Under the pieces are notes generated by a model that saw only the letters and a program-made list of their open reading frames with translations, had not been told where the DNA came from and did not search any database. DNA of 64,000 nt from positions 1-64,000 of the forward strand of contig DWVH01000025.1 of NCBI GenBank assembly GCA_019120335.1. Reading direction: 5' to 3'. A program made the position numbers and the translations under genes. How positions within the stretch are numbered: position 1 is the stretch's first letter; every line of letters begins with the position of its first letter. Shown here piece by piece: positions 8,205 to 17,469 of the stretch. The stretch is from Candidatus Enterococcus stercoripullorum. Its GTDB lineage: Bacteria > Bacillota > Bacilli > Lactobacillales > Enterococcaceae.

Positions 8205-11200
8205 TTATTTTTTTGATTTCTTCATACGACGATGATTACCTAGGCCTAAAATGAATCCAAAACCTAAAATCATAGTTCCAAATACACTTGGAATGACAGA
8301 TAGCATACCTGTTTTTGGCAATTTATCGGACGTTTTACTGCTTACTAATCGATTATTTTTGGTCTTAGTAGACTTGGATTGTACAGTTGTTTGTGTATGA
8401 TTTTGTTTTTGACTATCGCTCTTTTGATTATCTTTTGATTGATTCTCATTCGTTTGATGATCGTCTTTTTGATCCACTTCATCAATCGCCTGATTATACT
8501 CTTCTTGACGGATGATTTCTGCTAGTTGCTCTTGTAGACGTGAAACCTCGGCACTTTGCTTTTCATAAGCAACTTTTGCGTCGTTTACCTTATTTGTTGC
8601 TGCTTCTAACTCGGCTTTTGCTTGCTCTAATGAGATTAAAGCATGCACGTATCGATCTTTTGCTTGCGCTAATAATTCGTCTGCGTTCAAATAATTTGCT
8701 AACTTCTCTTCTAGATCAGCAACATCTGCTTTTGATTGCTCAACTGCTTTTGCTTTTTGTGCATAATCTGATTGTGCCTTTTGGTAACTTGTATTTTTTT
8801 GCTCAAAGTCAGCCTGAACGCTAGCTAATTCGCTCAACGCAGTGTTTAATGCTTCACTAGTAGCCGCTACTTGCCCTTCGACTTGTGCTAATTTTTCTTC
8901 ACTCACCGCTTTGATTTCTTCGCTGTGTGCAAGATTATCTTCTGCCTGAGCAAGTTGTCCTTTAGCATCCTGTACCGCAGATTGACGCTTAGTTAACTCA
9001 GCATGATGCTGTGCTAAATGCCCTTTTGCTTCATCGACAGCATTTTGTTTTACTTCAAGCGTTTTTTGTGCTTTATCAAAGTTTCGTTCAATATCTGCTC
9101 GTTGGGCTTTTAATTGTCCCTCACTGGCTTTTATCTCAGCTAGAACTTTTTGTTTTTCTGAAACCTCTTGATTTGCACGTTCGACTTCAGCATTTGCGCT
9201 TTTCACTGCAGCTAATTTTTCTTCAAGCGAGCCATTAGTAGTTGCTAAAGTGTTTTGCAACTTAGCCAACTTTTCTTGCTGTTGTGCTACATTTTCTTTT
9301 GCTTGAATGAATTCATTTTGCTTATCTTTTAATGCTTGCTGTACGGTATCGCTTGCTTGTTGAGCCACCTTTTGTTGCTGTTTTAAGTCTTTTACAAGTT
9401 GGTCATTTTCCGCAAGCTGTTGTTTGACTTTAGCGATTTCTTGTTGTAGATTATCAATTGCTGGATTTGATGTAACAAATTGTTCGTTTAGATTTCCTTG
9501 CTTTGGCATAAAACTTTCCAAATGGATTAGTCCGAAACGATCCACAGCCACTCCGATTCGAAACTCCTTCACTTTCACTCTCTCAGCAAAAGTTAGCGTC
9601 AGATGATTCGTATGCGTCCAACCAGAAGGTTTATCATCAAATAACATCATCACCATCGCCTCATAGATAGCTTTCTTCAACTCATCCATAGAAATCGTAC
9701 CATCATTATTTGGTAAGAAGCCAACTGCTAGTGATTCTGCTATTCCACTCACCCCGCCAATTGCTTGAGCTGCCTCCTCTAAAGCAACTGAATCATGTGG
9801 GGAATCTTTTGGAGATATTTTTTGATAGTAACGATCCGCTACATCTTGCGCATAACGTAAAGATAGATCTGAGACTACATGCTTGACTTGATACCCTAAT
9901 TGATTATGATTAAAATCATTTAATACATCAGCTACCCAAACAGATAATTCTTTTACTTCTGCTTCAGATAAATTTTTCCAGTTCACTTGGCGTTCTTGAT
10001 CACCCTTTTGAGACTGATAAACATTCATCTTCATTGCTTTATCTTTGAATTTTTCTAATCCATCAAGGTTCTTAGCATCTTCATACTTCATATAATCATA
10101 ACCATTTGGGCGTTTGATTTTATTTGGTAACTCAGACGTTTTCAATTGCTCTAATGCAGCCATTAATGCGCTTAATTGTGCTTGTGATTTTTCCGATTGT
10201 GAAACCACACTGGCTAATTCAGCATTTTTACTTGCCAATGCTTTAGACTTTTCATTCACCATTGCTTGTTTATTGGCAATATCAGTCGACAATTGTTGAA
10301 TCTTTTGTTCATTCGTTGCAATTTCTTTTTGAAGGTTCGCAATACTTTGTGGCAATTCTTCTGAAGAGCTATTTTCCATCGCAGCTTGTGCTTGTTGTAA
10401 CTTAGCTTTCTTCTCATTCAGTTGTTCCACAGCCTCATTGTACGCTTGTTGCGCTTGGGCAATATCTGCTTGTTGGGCTTTCATTTCTTTATTTATATTT
10501 GCCAAATCTTGCTGTAAAGATTGCAAGTTCTCTTTTGCAGTGGTTAATTCTTCTGACGCATTTGATAATTTTGATTCTTGATTAGAGATTTGTTTTTCTG
10601 TTTGAGCCACATCAGCTTGCTTTTGTTGTAACAGCGCCTTGGCATCATCAACCGCTTTAGCCAGCTTGTTTGCATCAGCATTGTTCACAGCTTCTTTTGC
10701 CTCAGCTAATTGTTTGGTTAAAGCTTGTAATTTTTCCTGTAAAGCAGCCACTTCTTCTTTCTGTTGCGCTAAATCTTGATTTGCTTTTTCAATAATCTGA
10801 CTGTTTTCGTCTAATTGTTGCTTGTTTTCTGCTAATTCTTTTTCTTGATTTGCAAGATTTTGTTTTTTATTTTCAATGTCCTTTTCAGTTGACTCAATAT
10901 TTTCTTTGGTCGCTTGTTCTTTATTTTCCTGAGATAGAACTTGTGCTTCTTCTGCAGCTTTCAATTCGTTTTCTGCCAAGTTTTTAGCCTCACTTGCTTG
11001 GTTTGCTGCTTCTTGGGCTTGTTTGAGATCATCCGCTAATTTTTCTTGATTTTCTTGGGCTTGATTTAAGTCATTTTGAACTTCTTCTTTTGTGGTTGCC
11101 TGATTCACATTACTCAGATTGGTTGATAAATCCGCCTGCTCCTCTGCTTGAATATTTTGTGTAGAAGCCAATAGCCCTGCACTTAAAATTGCTCCCGTAA

Positions 11201-11219
11201 CTAATAGTTTCTTTTCCAT
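8205..11219 (-). CDS. LPXTG-anchored coiled-coil surface protein with SEC10/PgrA-type domain
   Basis: A large cell-wall protein of about 1,004 residues. In order: a Sec signal peptide (about 1-27, ending near NIQAEE); a long Gln/Lys/Glu/Ala-rich coiled coil (about 30-365); a globular domain (about 365-575) with SPHDSVALEEAAQ, GIAESLAVGF and SGWTHTNHLTL, which resembles the SEC10/PgrA surface-exclusion domain and has His/Glu spacing like CAP-fold proteins; a second coiled coil (about 590-905); a polar Asp/Gln/Lys linker; the sortase motif LPKTG near 967-971; a membrane helix; and a KKSKK tail. ATG 11219 is 9 nt from AAGGG; ATG 11225 is only 3 nt away. Family members on plasmids (PrgA/Sea1) block conjugation into the cell, but no conjugation gene is near, so adhesion or a stalk-like role is equally open. 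Confidence 0.9.
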   Translation of the reverse strand: MEKKLLVTGAILSAGLLASTQNIQAEEQADLSTNLSNVNQATTKEEVQNDLNQAQENQEKLADDLKQAQEAANQASEAKNLAENELKAAEEAQVLSQENKEQATKENIESTEKDIENKKQNLANQEKELAENKQQLDENSQIIEKANQDLAQQKEEVAALQEKLQALTKQLAEAKEAVNNADANKLAKAVDDAKALLQQKQADVAQTEKQISNQESKLSNASEELTTAKENLQSLQQDLANINKEMKAQQADIAQAQQAYNEAVEQLNEKKAKLQQAQAAMENSSSEELPQSIANLQKEIATNEQKIQQLSTDIANKQAMVNEKSKALASKNAELASVVSQSEKSQAQLSALMAALEQLKTSELPNKIKRPNGYDYMKYEDAKNLDGLEKFKDKAMKMNVYQSQKGDQERQVNWKNLSEAEVKELSVWVADVLNDFNHNQLGYQVKHVVSDLSLRYAQDVADRYYQKISPKDSPHDSVALEEAAQAIGGVSGIAESLAVGFLPNNDGTISMDELKKAIYEAMVMMLFDDKPSGWTHTNHLTLTFAERVKVKEFRIGVAVDRFGLIHLESFMPKQGNLNEQFVTSNPAIDNLQQEIAKVKQQLAENDQLVKDLKQQQKVAQQASDTVQQALKDKQNEFIQAKENVAQQQEKLAKLQNTLATTNGSLEEKLAAVKSANAEVERANQEVSEKQKVLAEIKASEGQLKAQRADIERNFDKAQKTLEVKQNAVDEAKGHLAQHHAELTKRQSAVQDAKGQLAQAEDNLAHSEEIKAVSEEKLAQVEGQVAATSEALNTALSELASVQADFEQKNTSYQKAQSDYAQKAKAVEQSKADVADLEEKLANYLNADELLAQAKDRYVHALISLEQAKAELEAATNKVNDAKVAYEKQSAEVSRLQEQLAEIIRQEEYNQAIDEVDQKDDHQTNENQSKDNQKSDSQKQNHTQTTVQSKSTKTKNNRLVSSKTSDKLPKTGMLSVIPSVFGTMILGFGFILGLGNHRRMKKSKK

Positions 11220-11246
11220 ATTCATTTTCCCTTCTCATTTTTTCCA

Positions 11247-11283
11247 TAATCACAAAAAGTGATTGTGATTATCTATATTATAC
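11247..11283 (-). promoter_or_regulatory. Extended -10 promoter and adjacent inverted repeat of the LPXTG gene
   Basis: On the minus strand an extended -10 element TGGTATAAT (core 11283-11278) lies about 60 nt upstream of the start. An inverted repeat with perfect 8-bp arms (ATAATCAC at 11247-11254, GTGATTAT at 11266-11273) begins at the expected transcription start. It could be an operator or a 5' mRNA hairpin. No convincing -35 was found. Confidence 0.5.
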
Positions 11284-11312
11284 CAAAAATTACTTCGTTT
11301 ATCTCTAAATTT

Positions 11313-12254
11313 TCAAAACAAACTTTGAATTTCTTGATAAATATCCTGCGTTTCTTCCAAACTATAGGCATTGGCACCACTTGCTAATGGATGTCCTCCA
11401 CCATGATGTTTTTTCGCTATTTGATTGATAGGTTCCGTTTTAGAACGCAAACGCACACGATAATATCCTTCTGGCTGTTCAACAAACAAGGCCCACGCTT
11501 GAACTTGATCAATCTCCCCAGGTAAGGGTACCAAATGAGCAGTCATTGAATCATCTACTCCGTATTGCTGCAAAATGGCTTGTGACAAATAACAACAAGC
11601 TGCGCCATTTTCATCAATTTTTAGATTTTGATAGACATAACCGACTAATTTAGAAACTGACAAACTAATTTGTGAAAGTTGGCGATTTAATAAAGTTGCA
11701 TCAAAATCAAATTCTCGTAAAAAACTTGCCATTCGCAGTGTTTTGGCTGTAGTGGCTGGATATAAAAATCTACCTGTATCTCCCACAATACCCGCATAAA
11801 GTAAACGTGCTGCCTCAGTTGTCATCGTTAATTCATCCGCTAATTGTTGATAAAAATCACAAATAATCTCACTACAACTACTTGCAGTCGTATCCACATA
11901 AACCAAATCGCCATAAGGTTCGTCATTTGGATGATGATCAATTTTAATTAATTCTTTTCCTAGATAATAGCGCTCGTCACTAATTCGCGGTGCATTGGCA
12001 GTATCAGTGACAATCACGAGCGAATCTTGATAAACCTCATCGGCTATTTCTTGCATCGTTGCTAAATATTCCAAATTATCAACGGTTTTCCCTACTTGAT
12101 AAATCTGCTTTTCAGGAAAACTTGCTCGCAAAATCTCAGCCAATCCCACTTGCGAACCTAATGCATCTGGATCAGGACGCATATGGCGATGAATAATAAT
12201 CGTATCATAGGATTTTATTTTATTTAGTATTGCTTGTGCTGTTTGTAAATCCAT
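11313..12254 (-). CDS. nrnA: NrnA-type DHH phosphodiesterase (oligoribonuclease / pAp phosphatase)
   Basis: DHH-DHHA1 family enzymes of this type degrade very short oligoribonucleotides and/or dephosphorylate pAp. The protein of about 313 residues, equal to typical NrnA, shows HRHMRPDPDALGS (about 22-34), the TDTANAPR metal-site segment, the DHH motif in KIDHHPND and the C-terminal GGGHPLASGA of DHHA1. The ATG at 12254 was chosen: it gives the family length, follows AGGG, and lies 14 nt after the preceding stop; the longer frame starts inside the upstream gene. It is the second gene of a pair with the CBS-hotdog regulator. Confidence 0.9.
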   Translation of the reverse strand: MDLQTAQAILNKIKSYDTIIIHRHMRPDPDALGSQVGLAEILRASFPEKQIYQVGKTVDNLEYLATMQEIADEVYQDSLVIVTDTANAPRISDERYYLGKELIKIDHHPNDEPYGDLVYVDTTASSCSEIICDFYQQLADELTMTTEAARLLYAGIVGDTGRFLYPATTAKTLRMASFLREFDFDATLLNRQLSQISLSVSKLVGYVYQNLKIDENGAACCYLSQAILQQYGVDDSMTAHLVPLPGEIDQVQAWALFVEQPEGYYRVRLRSKTEPINQIAKKHHGGGHPLASGANAYSLEETQDIYQEIQSLF

Positions 12255-12268
12255 CTTATCCCTACTTT

Positions 12269-13600
12269 CTATGCTCTTTCCATGACTTGACAAGTGACAA
12301 TCGCTTTAGCCACCAAAGTATTTTCAAGATAAATTTCCATATCTAGTTTAGCAGAACGGCGACCTGACTCCAAAATTCGCGGCTGAATCGAAAGCTCGCT
12401 CTCTAACTGAATCAATTTGAAATAATGTAAGTTCACTTGTTCAATCCAAGTATTTTTGCGTTTATAAATCATCATGGTTTGTTTGGCAGTATTGGCAATC
12501 AATCCTGAAAGCACCCCAAAAGAAATCGTCCCTAGTTCATCTACCATTTGTGGCGTAACTGTAAATTGAAACTCTGGCAATTCCAGGGCATTTCCTTGGG
12601 CATCTTCTTCAATCATCTGAATTTGCGCATTGACTTGATCAGCAATCGTATCAGATACTTGCGGCTGTCTTTGAATCAAATGCATCGCCTTCATCACATC
12701 CTGACGAGTCACAATCCCTAAAAGTGAAAAATCATCGGCAACCACCGGCATCACTTCTAAGCCATCCCAAATCATTTGATGACTGACAGAAGCAATCGAC
12801 ATTTCCTTTTTCACGACACGGGGATCTTTGGTCATCACTCGTTCCATTGAGAGATGATCACTCTTTTCTAAAATATCTTTTGTAGTCACAATCCCAACCA
12901 CACGCATATTTTTATTGACGACTGGGAAGCGCGAATGTTTGGTAGTTTCAGCCAATTCAATATAATCACGCACCGTATCGTGAGCTTGTAAATAATGCGT
13001 CTTTTCTAGTGGCATATAAATATCGGCAATCAGCATAATTTCTTTTTTAATCAATTGATCGCTTAAAGCTCGGTTTATCATCGTCGCCACGGTAAACGTA
13101 TCATAAGTCGTCCGTAAAATTGGTAGTCCCTTTTCATCCGCAAGACTGGCAATCTCACTTGTCGTATCAAACCCCCCGGTAATTAACACCGCTGCGCCAT
13201 TTTCTAAAGCCAAGCGTTGCACATTGATACGGTTACCGACAATCATCAATGAACCAGGTGTCACATAACGTTCAATGGCTGAGACTTCCATCGCTCCAAT
13301 CACAAATTTATTGAGGACATGACTTAAACCACTTTCTCCGCCAAGCACATCTCCTTCAATTATCTCTACTACTTCTGCAAAGGTTAATTTTTCAATATTT
13401 TTCTTTAATTTGCGTTCAATGCGAATGGTTCCTACCCGTTGAATGGTCGAAACTAAACCGCTATTTTCGGCCTCTTTAATGGCACGATAGGCAGTTCCTT
13501 CACTTACCTTTAGCTGTTTAGCAATCCCTCGTACCGAAATTTTTTCTCCGACTGGCAACTGCTCAATATATGATAAAATTAAATCATGTTTCGTTGTCAT
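12269..13600 (-). CDS. YtoI/SpxR-like regulator: HTH-DRTGG-CBS-CBS-hotdog
   Basis: The 443-residue protein has an N-terminal winged-helix-like segment (about 1-65; KISVRGIAKQLKVSEGTAYR), a DRTGG domain (about 70-185), two CBS domains (about 190-310; RFPVVNKNMRVVGIVTTKDI and MPVVADDFSLLGIVTRQDV) and a C-terminal hotdog fold (about 320-443). This is the architecture of Bacillus YtoI and streptococcal SpxR. The CBS pair suggests adenine-nucleotide sensing, and the hotdog domain might bind an acyl-CoA; neither ligand can be read from the sequence. GAGGAAG precedes the ATG. Coupling to NrnA, which handles nucleotide breakdown, also occurs in Bacillus. Confidence 0.85.
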   Translation of the reverse strand: MTTKHDLILSYIEQLPVGEKISVRGIAKQLKVSEGTAYRAIKEAENSGLVSTIQRVGTIRIERKLKKNIEKLTFAEVVEIIEGDVLGGESGLSHVLNKFVIGAMEVSAIERYVTPGSLMIVGNRINVQRLALENGAAVLITGGFDTTSEIASLADEKGLPILRTTYDTFTVATMINRALSDQLIKKEIMLIADIYMPLEKTHYLQAHDTVRDYIELAETTKHSRFPVVNKNMRVVGIVTTKDILEKSDHLSMERVMTKDPRVVKKEMSIASVSHQMIWDGLEVMPVVADDFSLLGIVTRQDVMKAMHLIQRQPQVSDTIADQVNAQIQMIEEDAQGNALELPEFQFTVTPQMVDELGTISFGVLSGLIANTAKQTMMIYKRKNTWIEQVNLHYFKLIQLESELSIQPRILESGRRSAKLDMEIYLENTLVAKAIVTCQVMERA

Positions 13601-13641
13601 TTGCTCACTTCTTCCTCTTGCACTTTGTTATAACACAATCC

Positions 13642-13660
13642 ATTATATAGAACGTTTACA
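13642..13660 (-). promoter_or_regulatory. Possible promoter with cre-like site upstream of the YtoI-like gene
   Basis: On the minus strand TGTAAACGTTCTAT (13660-13647) matches the cre consensus at most positions and abuts TATAAT (13647-13642). The -35 is poor. The 13601-13849 gap otherwise shows only the rnjB terminator. Confidence 0.35.
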
Positions 13661-13801
13661 TCTAACTTTTTTAGATGAAATTAATACAGTATGCACCATT
13701 TATTGTAACAGATTTTAGCAGAAGTACAATGCTTTTTAGGAAGTTTCTGAGGGGAAAAATAATTTTCTAGGCTATCAGGAGAAATGATTCAAGTTTAACC
13801 A

Positions 13802-13842
13802 CAAAAATAGCCAAGAGAACCATTGATAACATTCTCTTGGCT
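13802..13842 (-). terminator. Terminator of rnjB
   Basis: AGCCAAGAGAA (13809-13819) pairs perfectly with TTCTCTTGGCT (13832-13842). The minus strand continues with ATTTTTG, 8 nt after the rnjB stop. Confidence 0.85.
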
Positions 13843-13849
13843 TTGTGTA

Positions 13850-15547
13850 TTAGTAGCGATTATTTTTGCCTTTACGGTTGCTTGACTCCATAATCACTGG
13901 CAAAATGACTGGGCGTCGACGTGTTTGCTCAAATAGATAGCGACTCAATTGATCACGGATATCTTGTTTGAGATTGCCCCAATCAAAGTCTTGCACTTGT
14001 AGATGACTTTCAACAATTTCTTGCACGATTTCGGCACTTTCACGCATCAAATCACGGCTAGCCTTCACATAGACAAAACCACGTGAAGTAATTTGTGGGG
14101 AGGAAATAATTTTTTTCTCGCGGCGATTAATCGTAACCACTGCTACAAAGATTCCATCTTCAGACAATACTTTGCGGTCGCGCAAGACAATATTTCCAAT
14201 ATCACCGACCCCTTTACCATCAATCATGACATTTTCAGCAGGTACAGATCCGTTTAAGACTAAACGACCTTTAATTAGACTGATAATATCACCTTTTGTA
14301 GTTACTAAAATATGTTTCTTGTCGTAACCTAACTGCTCAGCTAAATGAGCATGGGCCACTAATTGACGATATTCTCCTTGAACTGGAATTAAATATTTCG
14401 GTTTCAAAAGATTCATCATCAATTGTAAGTCAGTTGGATTGGCATGACCCGAAACTGACATATTATCAGAAATATTTTTAACCGTGCCACCTGCGCGATA
14501 AATAATATCTTCTGTCTTAGCAACCACCGTTTCCATTGAAATTGTTGGCGTAGTCGTAATATAAACCAAATCTCCCTCATGAATACGCAAAGTCCGGTGT
14601 GTGCCTTTTGCCATGCGTTGTAAAGATTTAATTGGCTCTCCCATACGACCTGTTTCTAAAATCAATAGTTCTTCTGGGGCGTATTTTTTCATTTCTTTTT
14701 GCGGAATAAATAAGTCTTCATCAGGAACCGTTAATTTGCCTAGCTTCATCGCTGTTCGAATAATACGACCGAAATCTTGACCCGTCAATACAATTTTACG
14801 ACCCGCTTTATAACATGCATCGATCACTTGTTGGACACGCTGTAAGTTACTTGCGACACAGGCAACGACAATTCGGCCTTCCCAATAATTAATGGTATCA
14901 TAGACTTCTTCAGCAATTTTTTGTTCTGAAGCAATCGGTTGAGGATTTTCCGCATTACTTGAAGTACTTAATAATGCAAGCACCCCTTCTTTACCAATTT
15001 CGGCTAAACGTGCAAAATTGGTGCGATAAGGTTCACTGGCTGATTGGTCAAATTTGAAATCCCCAGTATAAACAATATTGCCTTCTGGTGTTTTTAAGCT
15101 AACCCCTACTGAATCAGGAATAGAATGTGTTGTTCTAAAGAAGCTTATCACTGTTTGACCAAAATCAATTTCTGTGTATTCATCAATCACATGAAACTCT
15201 TTAAAACGTTTAGTTGGCTCATAACGATGCACATTTAGTTTAGCTAATTCAATGGTTAATTTCGTACCAAAAACCGGGGCCTTCACTTCAGCTAAAAGAT
15301 AAGGTAACGCTCCAATCGCATCTGGATGTCCGTGGGTTAAAAAGATTCCGGCAATCCTTTCTTTATTGTCTCTAAGATAAGTAAAATCAGGAATAATCGT
15401 ATCAATTCCTAATAGTTCACTTTCTGGATAGCGTAACCCACAATCAAGCACGAAAATATCTTCATCAACTTCGGCAATGTATAGGTTTTTTCCACTTTCA
15501 CGAACCCCGCTTTGTGGAATGATATTTATCTTAGTCAAAAATTTCAC
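13850..15547 (-). CDS. rnjB: Ribonuclease J2
   Basis: The protein is a metallo-beta-lactamase/beta-CASP nuclease of 565 residues that pairs with RNase J1 in mRNA decay and processing. The active-site motif reads THGHPDAIGALPYL (71-84): the second His of the canonical HxHxDH is replaced by Ala77. Together with LSTSSNAENP in place of the usual DSTNAE-type segment, this is the hallmark of the low-activity J2 paralogue rather than J1. Later blocks (SGHANPTD, PVQGEYRQL) are intact. It is transcribed alone, with a TATAAT near 15590 and the terminator at 13802. Confidence 0.9.
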   Translation of the reverse strand: MKFLTKINIIPQSGVRESGKNLYIAEVDEDIFVLDCGLRYPESELLGIDTIIPDFTYLRDNKERIAGIFLTHGHPDAIGALPYLLAEVKAPVFGTKLTIELAKLNVHRYEPTKRFKEFHVIDEYTEIDFGQTVISFFRTTHSIPDSVGVSLKTPEGNIVYTGDFKFDQSASEPYRTNFARLAEIGKEGVLALLSTSSNAENPQPIASEQKIAEEVYDTINYWEGRIVVACVASNLQRVQQVIDACYKAGRKIVLTGQDFGRIIRTAMKLGKLTVPDEDLFIPQKEMKKYAPEELLILETGRMGEPIKSLQRMAKGTHRTLRIHEGDLVYITTTPTISMETVVAKTEDIIYRAGGTVKNISDNMSVSGHANPTDLQLMMNLLKPKYLIPVQGEYRQLVAHAHLAEQLGYDKKHILVTTKGDIISLIKGRLVLNGSVPAENVMIDGKGVGDIGNIVLRDRKVLSEDGIFVAVVTINRREKKIISSPQITSRGFVYVKASRDLMRESAEIVQEIVESHLQVQDFDWGNLKQDIRDQLSRYLFEQTRRRPVILPVIMESSNRKGKNNRY

Positions 15548-15696
15548 CTCAATTTTTATTTTATTTCTTTAACTTATCATTACTATTATACATGAAATCA
15601 AGACTAAAACAAAAAGAAAAATACAACTATCTCATAGAATTCAAAAAATCATTGGTTTATTCTTACAAAAGTGAGAAGATCCATCCCTTTAGACAC

Positions 15697-15729
15697 AAAA
15701 ATACCGACCTGTCCTATCAACAAGTCGGT
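15697..15729 (-). terminator. Terminator of asd
   Basis: ACCGACCTGT (15703-15712) pairs with ACAAGTCGGT (15720-15729), one G-T-type mismatch. ATTTTTG follows on the minus strand, immediately after the asd stop. Confidence 0.85.
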
Positions 15730-15735
15730 AAATTT

Positions 15736-16794
15736 TTATTCAGGTACACGGACTAAATCCATTTCATGTAACGTTTCGGCGATTTGTACAGAGTTCCAAG
15801 CAGCGCCTTTCAATAGATTATCAGATACGACCCATAAGTGTAAGCCATTTTCAACATCTAAATCTTTTCGGATACGACCAACAAAGGTTTCTTTCTTGCC
15901 AATTGAATTAATCGCTTGTGGATAGATTTGTTGGCTAGGATCATCTTCTAAAACGACTCCTGGTGCATCTTTTAATACATCGCGCACTTCTTCGACCGTT
16001 AATGGTGTTTTTGTTTCAATATAAACAGATTCAGAATGACCGCTTAGAACAGGCACACGGACACAAGTCGCAGAAACTTTGATGCTGCTATCTTCCATAA
16101 TTTTCTTCGTTTCATTGACCATTTTCCACTCTTCATAAGTGTAACCTTCATCACTAAACACATCGATTTGCGCCAAAGCATTAAAGGCCAATGGATAGTG
16201 TTTTTTATCGCCACCACATGGTAAAATTTCAGCCGTTAATTCATTTAATGGCGTCCCTTCACTAAAGGCTTTCACTTGATTTGTTAATTCAGCAATCGCA
16301 CGCGCACCAGCACCCGATACCGCTTGATAAGTAGAAACAATCACACGGTCCAAACCAGCTTTTTGACGGATAGGCTCTAAGGCAACCATCATTTGAATCG
16401 TTGAACAGTTTGGATTGGCGATAATTCCTTTATGTGATTTCAAGGCTTCTTTATTTACCTCAGGCACGACTAACGGAATTCCTTCATGCATTCTGAAATA
16501 GCTAGTATTATCAACTACTACCGCGCCACGTTTCACAGCTTCTGGCGCAAAGACTTTTGAAATGCTACCACCTGCACTAAATAAAGCCAAATCAACACCT
16601 TCAAATGATTCTGGCACCAATTCTTCAATCGTTAATTCTTGCTCTTTGAAAAATGCTTTTTTACCAGCTGAACGTTTAGAAGCTAATAATTTCACCGCTT
16701 TAATAGGTAAAGTAGATTGCTCCAACATTTCAATCATTTTTGTTCCGACAGCCCCTGTTGCTCCGACGACTGCTACTGTATATTCTCTTGCCAC
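15736..16794 (-). CDS. asd: Aspartate-semialdehyde dehydrogenase
   Basis: Asd reduces aspartyl phosphate to aspartate semialdehyde, the branch point to lysine/DAP, threonine and methionine. The 352-residue protein has the NADP-binding [10 protein letters not shown] (11-20), the catalytic Cys in [10 protein letters not shown] (about 127-136), the [10 protein letters not shown] loop and the His-containing [10 protein letters not shown]. The start is GTG at 16794 with AAGGGAG 7 nt upstream. It stands alone, divergent from luxS, and feeds the dap genes at 2-8 kb. No aspartokinase gene is in the window. Confidence 0.95.
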   Translation of the reverse strand: MAREYTVAVVGATGAVGTKMIEMLEQSTLPIKAVKLLASKRSAGKKAFFKEQELTIEELVPESFEGVDLALFSAGGSISKVFAPEAVKRGAVVVDNTSYFRMHEGIPLVVPEVNKEALKSHKGIIANPNCSTIQMMVALEPIRQKAGLDRVIVSTYQAVSGAGARAIAELTNQVKAFSEGTPLNELTAEILPCGGDKKHYPLAFNALAQIDVFSDEGYTYEEWKMVNETKKIMEDSSIKVSATCVRVPVLSGHSESVYIETKTPLTVEEVRDVLKDAPGVVLEDDPSQQIYPQAINSIGKKETFVGRIRKDLDVENGLHLWVVSDNLLKGAAWNSVQIAETLHEMDLVRVPE

Positions 16795-16888
16795 ACGACA
16801 TTACTCCCTTTTATTAATATTTTTTAATTATTTTAACATATATTTCAAATTTTACTAGTCTTTTCACTTATTTTTTCCGATAAATTCA

Positions 16889-16917
16889 TTGAAAGTAAGA
16901 GCACGCTTTGTTATAGT
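16889..16917 (+). promoter_or_regulatory. Promoter of luxS
   Basis: TTGAAA (16889-16894) and TATAGT (16912-16917) are exactly 17 nt apart, about 30 nt before the start codon. Confidence 0.7.
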
Positions 16918-16948
16918 GGGTATGCAAATGAATTTTGGAGGGATATAC

Positions 16949-17410
16949 ATGGCAAAAGTAGAAAGCTTTAGTCTAGATCATAATAAAGTCAAAGCACCTT
17001 ACGTCCGCATAGCAGGGATGGAAACCAATCAAGGTGTAGTTATTCAAAAATTTGATTTACGTTTCTTACAACCCAATCACGATGCTTTACCAACTGCTGC
17101 ACTTCACACATTAGAACATTTATTAGCCGTGAATTTACGCGACTATATTGAAGGAGTCATCGATTTATCTCCAATGGGTTGTCGCACTGGTTTTTACTTA
17201 ATCGTTTGGGGCGAACATTCTACAGCAGAAATTCGTGACGCCCTTAAAACTGTCTTAGAAAAACATGTCATTGGGACTGATTATGTGCCAGCTGTTTCGG
17301 CCAAAGAATGTGGAAATTATCGCGACCATTCCTTATTTGCTGCCCAAGAATATGCCAAACAAGTATTAGCACAAGGCATCAGCAGTGACCCATTTGAAAG
17401 ATTGGTTTAA
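16949..17410 (+). CDS. luxS: S-ribosylhomocysteine lyase LuxS
   Basis: LuxS cleaves S-ribosylhomocysteine to homocysteine and DPD, the precursor of autoinducer-2, as part of the activated methyl cycle. The 153-residue protein has the metal-binding HTLEHL (53-58), the third ligand cysteine in [10 protein letters not shown] (near 125) and the MGCRTGFYL substrate segment. ATG 16949 follows GGAGGG; upstream in-frame codons run into the promoter. It is monocistronic with its own promoter and terminator. Confidence 0.97.
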   Translation: MAKVESFSLDHNKVKAPYVRIAGMETNQGVVIQKFDLRFLQPNHDALPTAALHTLEHLLAVNLRDYIEGVIDLSPMGCRTGFYLIVWGEHSTAEIRDALKTVLEKHVIGTDYVPAVSAKECGNYRDHSLFAAQEYAKQVLAQGISSDPFERLV

Positions 17411-17424
17411 TCAAAATTTCCATA

Positions 17425-17469
17425 AAAATAGCAATCAACTTCAAATAAGAAGTGATTGCTATTTTTTTA
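17425..17469. terminator. Bidirectional terminator between luxS and the NUDIX gene
   Basis: AAATAGCAATCA-ACTTC and GAAGT-GATTGCTATTT form a long stem around a 6-nt loop. A T-run (17462-17468) follows on the plus strand and an A-run flanks the other side, serving the convergent genes. Confidence 0.85.

Noticed and set aside
8540-9238. Leu-rich frames antisense to the LPXTG gene
   Set aside because: They are the mirror of Gln/Lys/Ala-rich coiled-coil codons and have no start signals.
8205-11219. Repetitive appearance of the LPXTG gene as DNA repeats or a CRISPR-like array
   Set aside because: The repetition is low-complexity coiled-coil coding with no fixed-length identical units or spacers.
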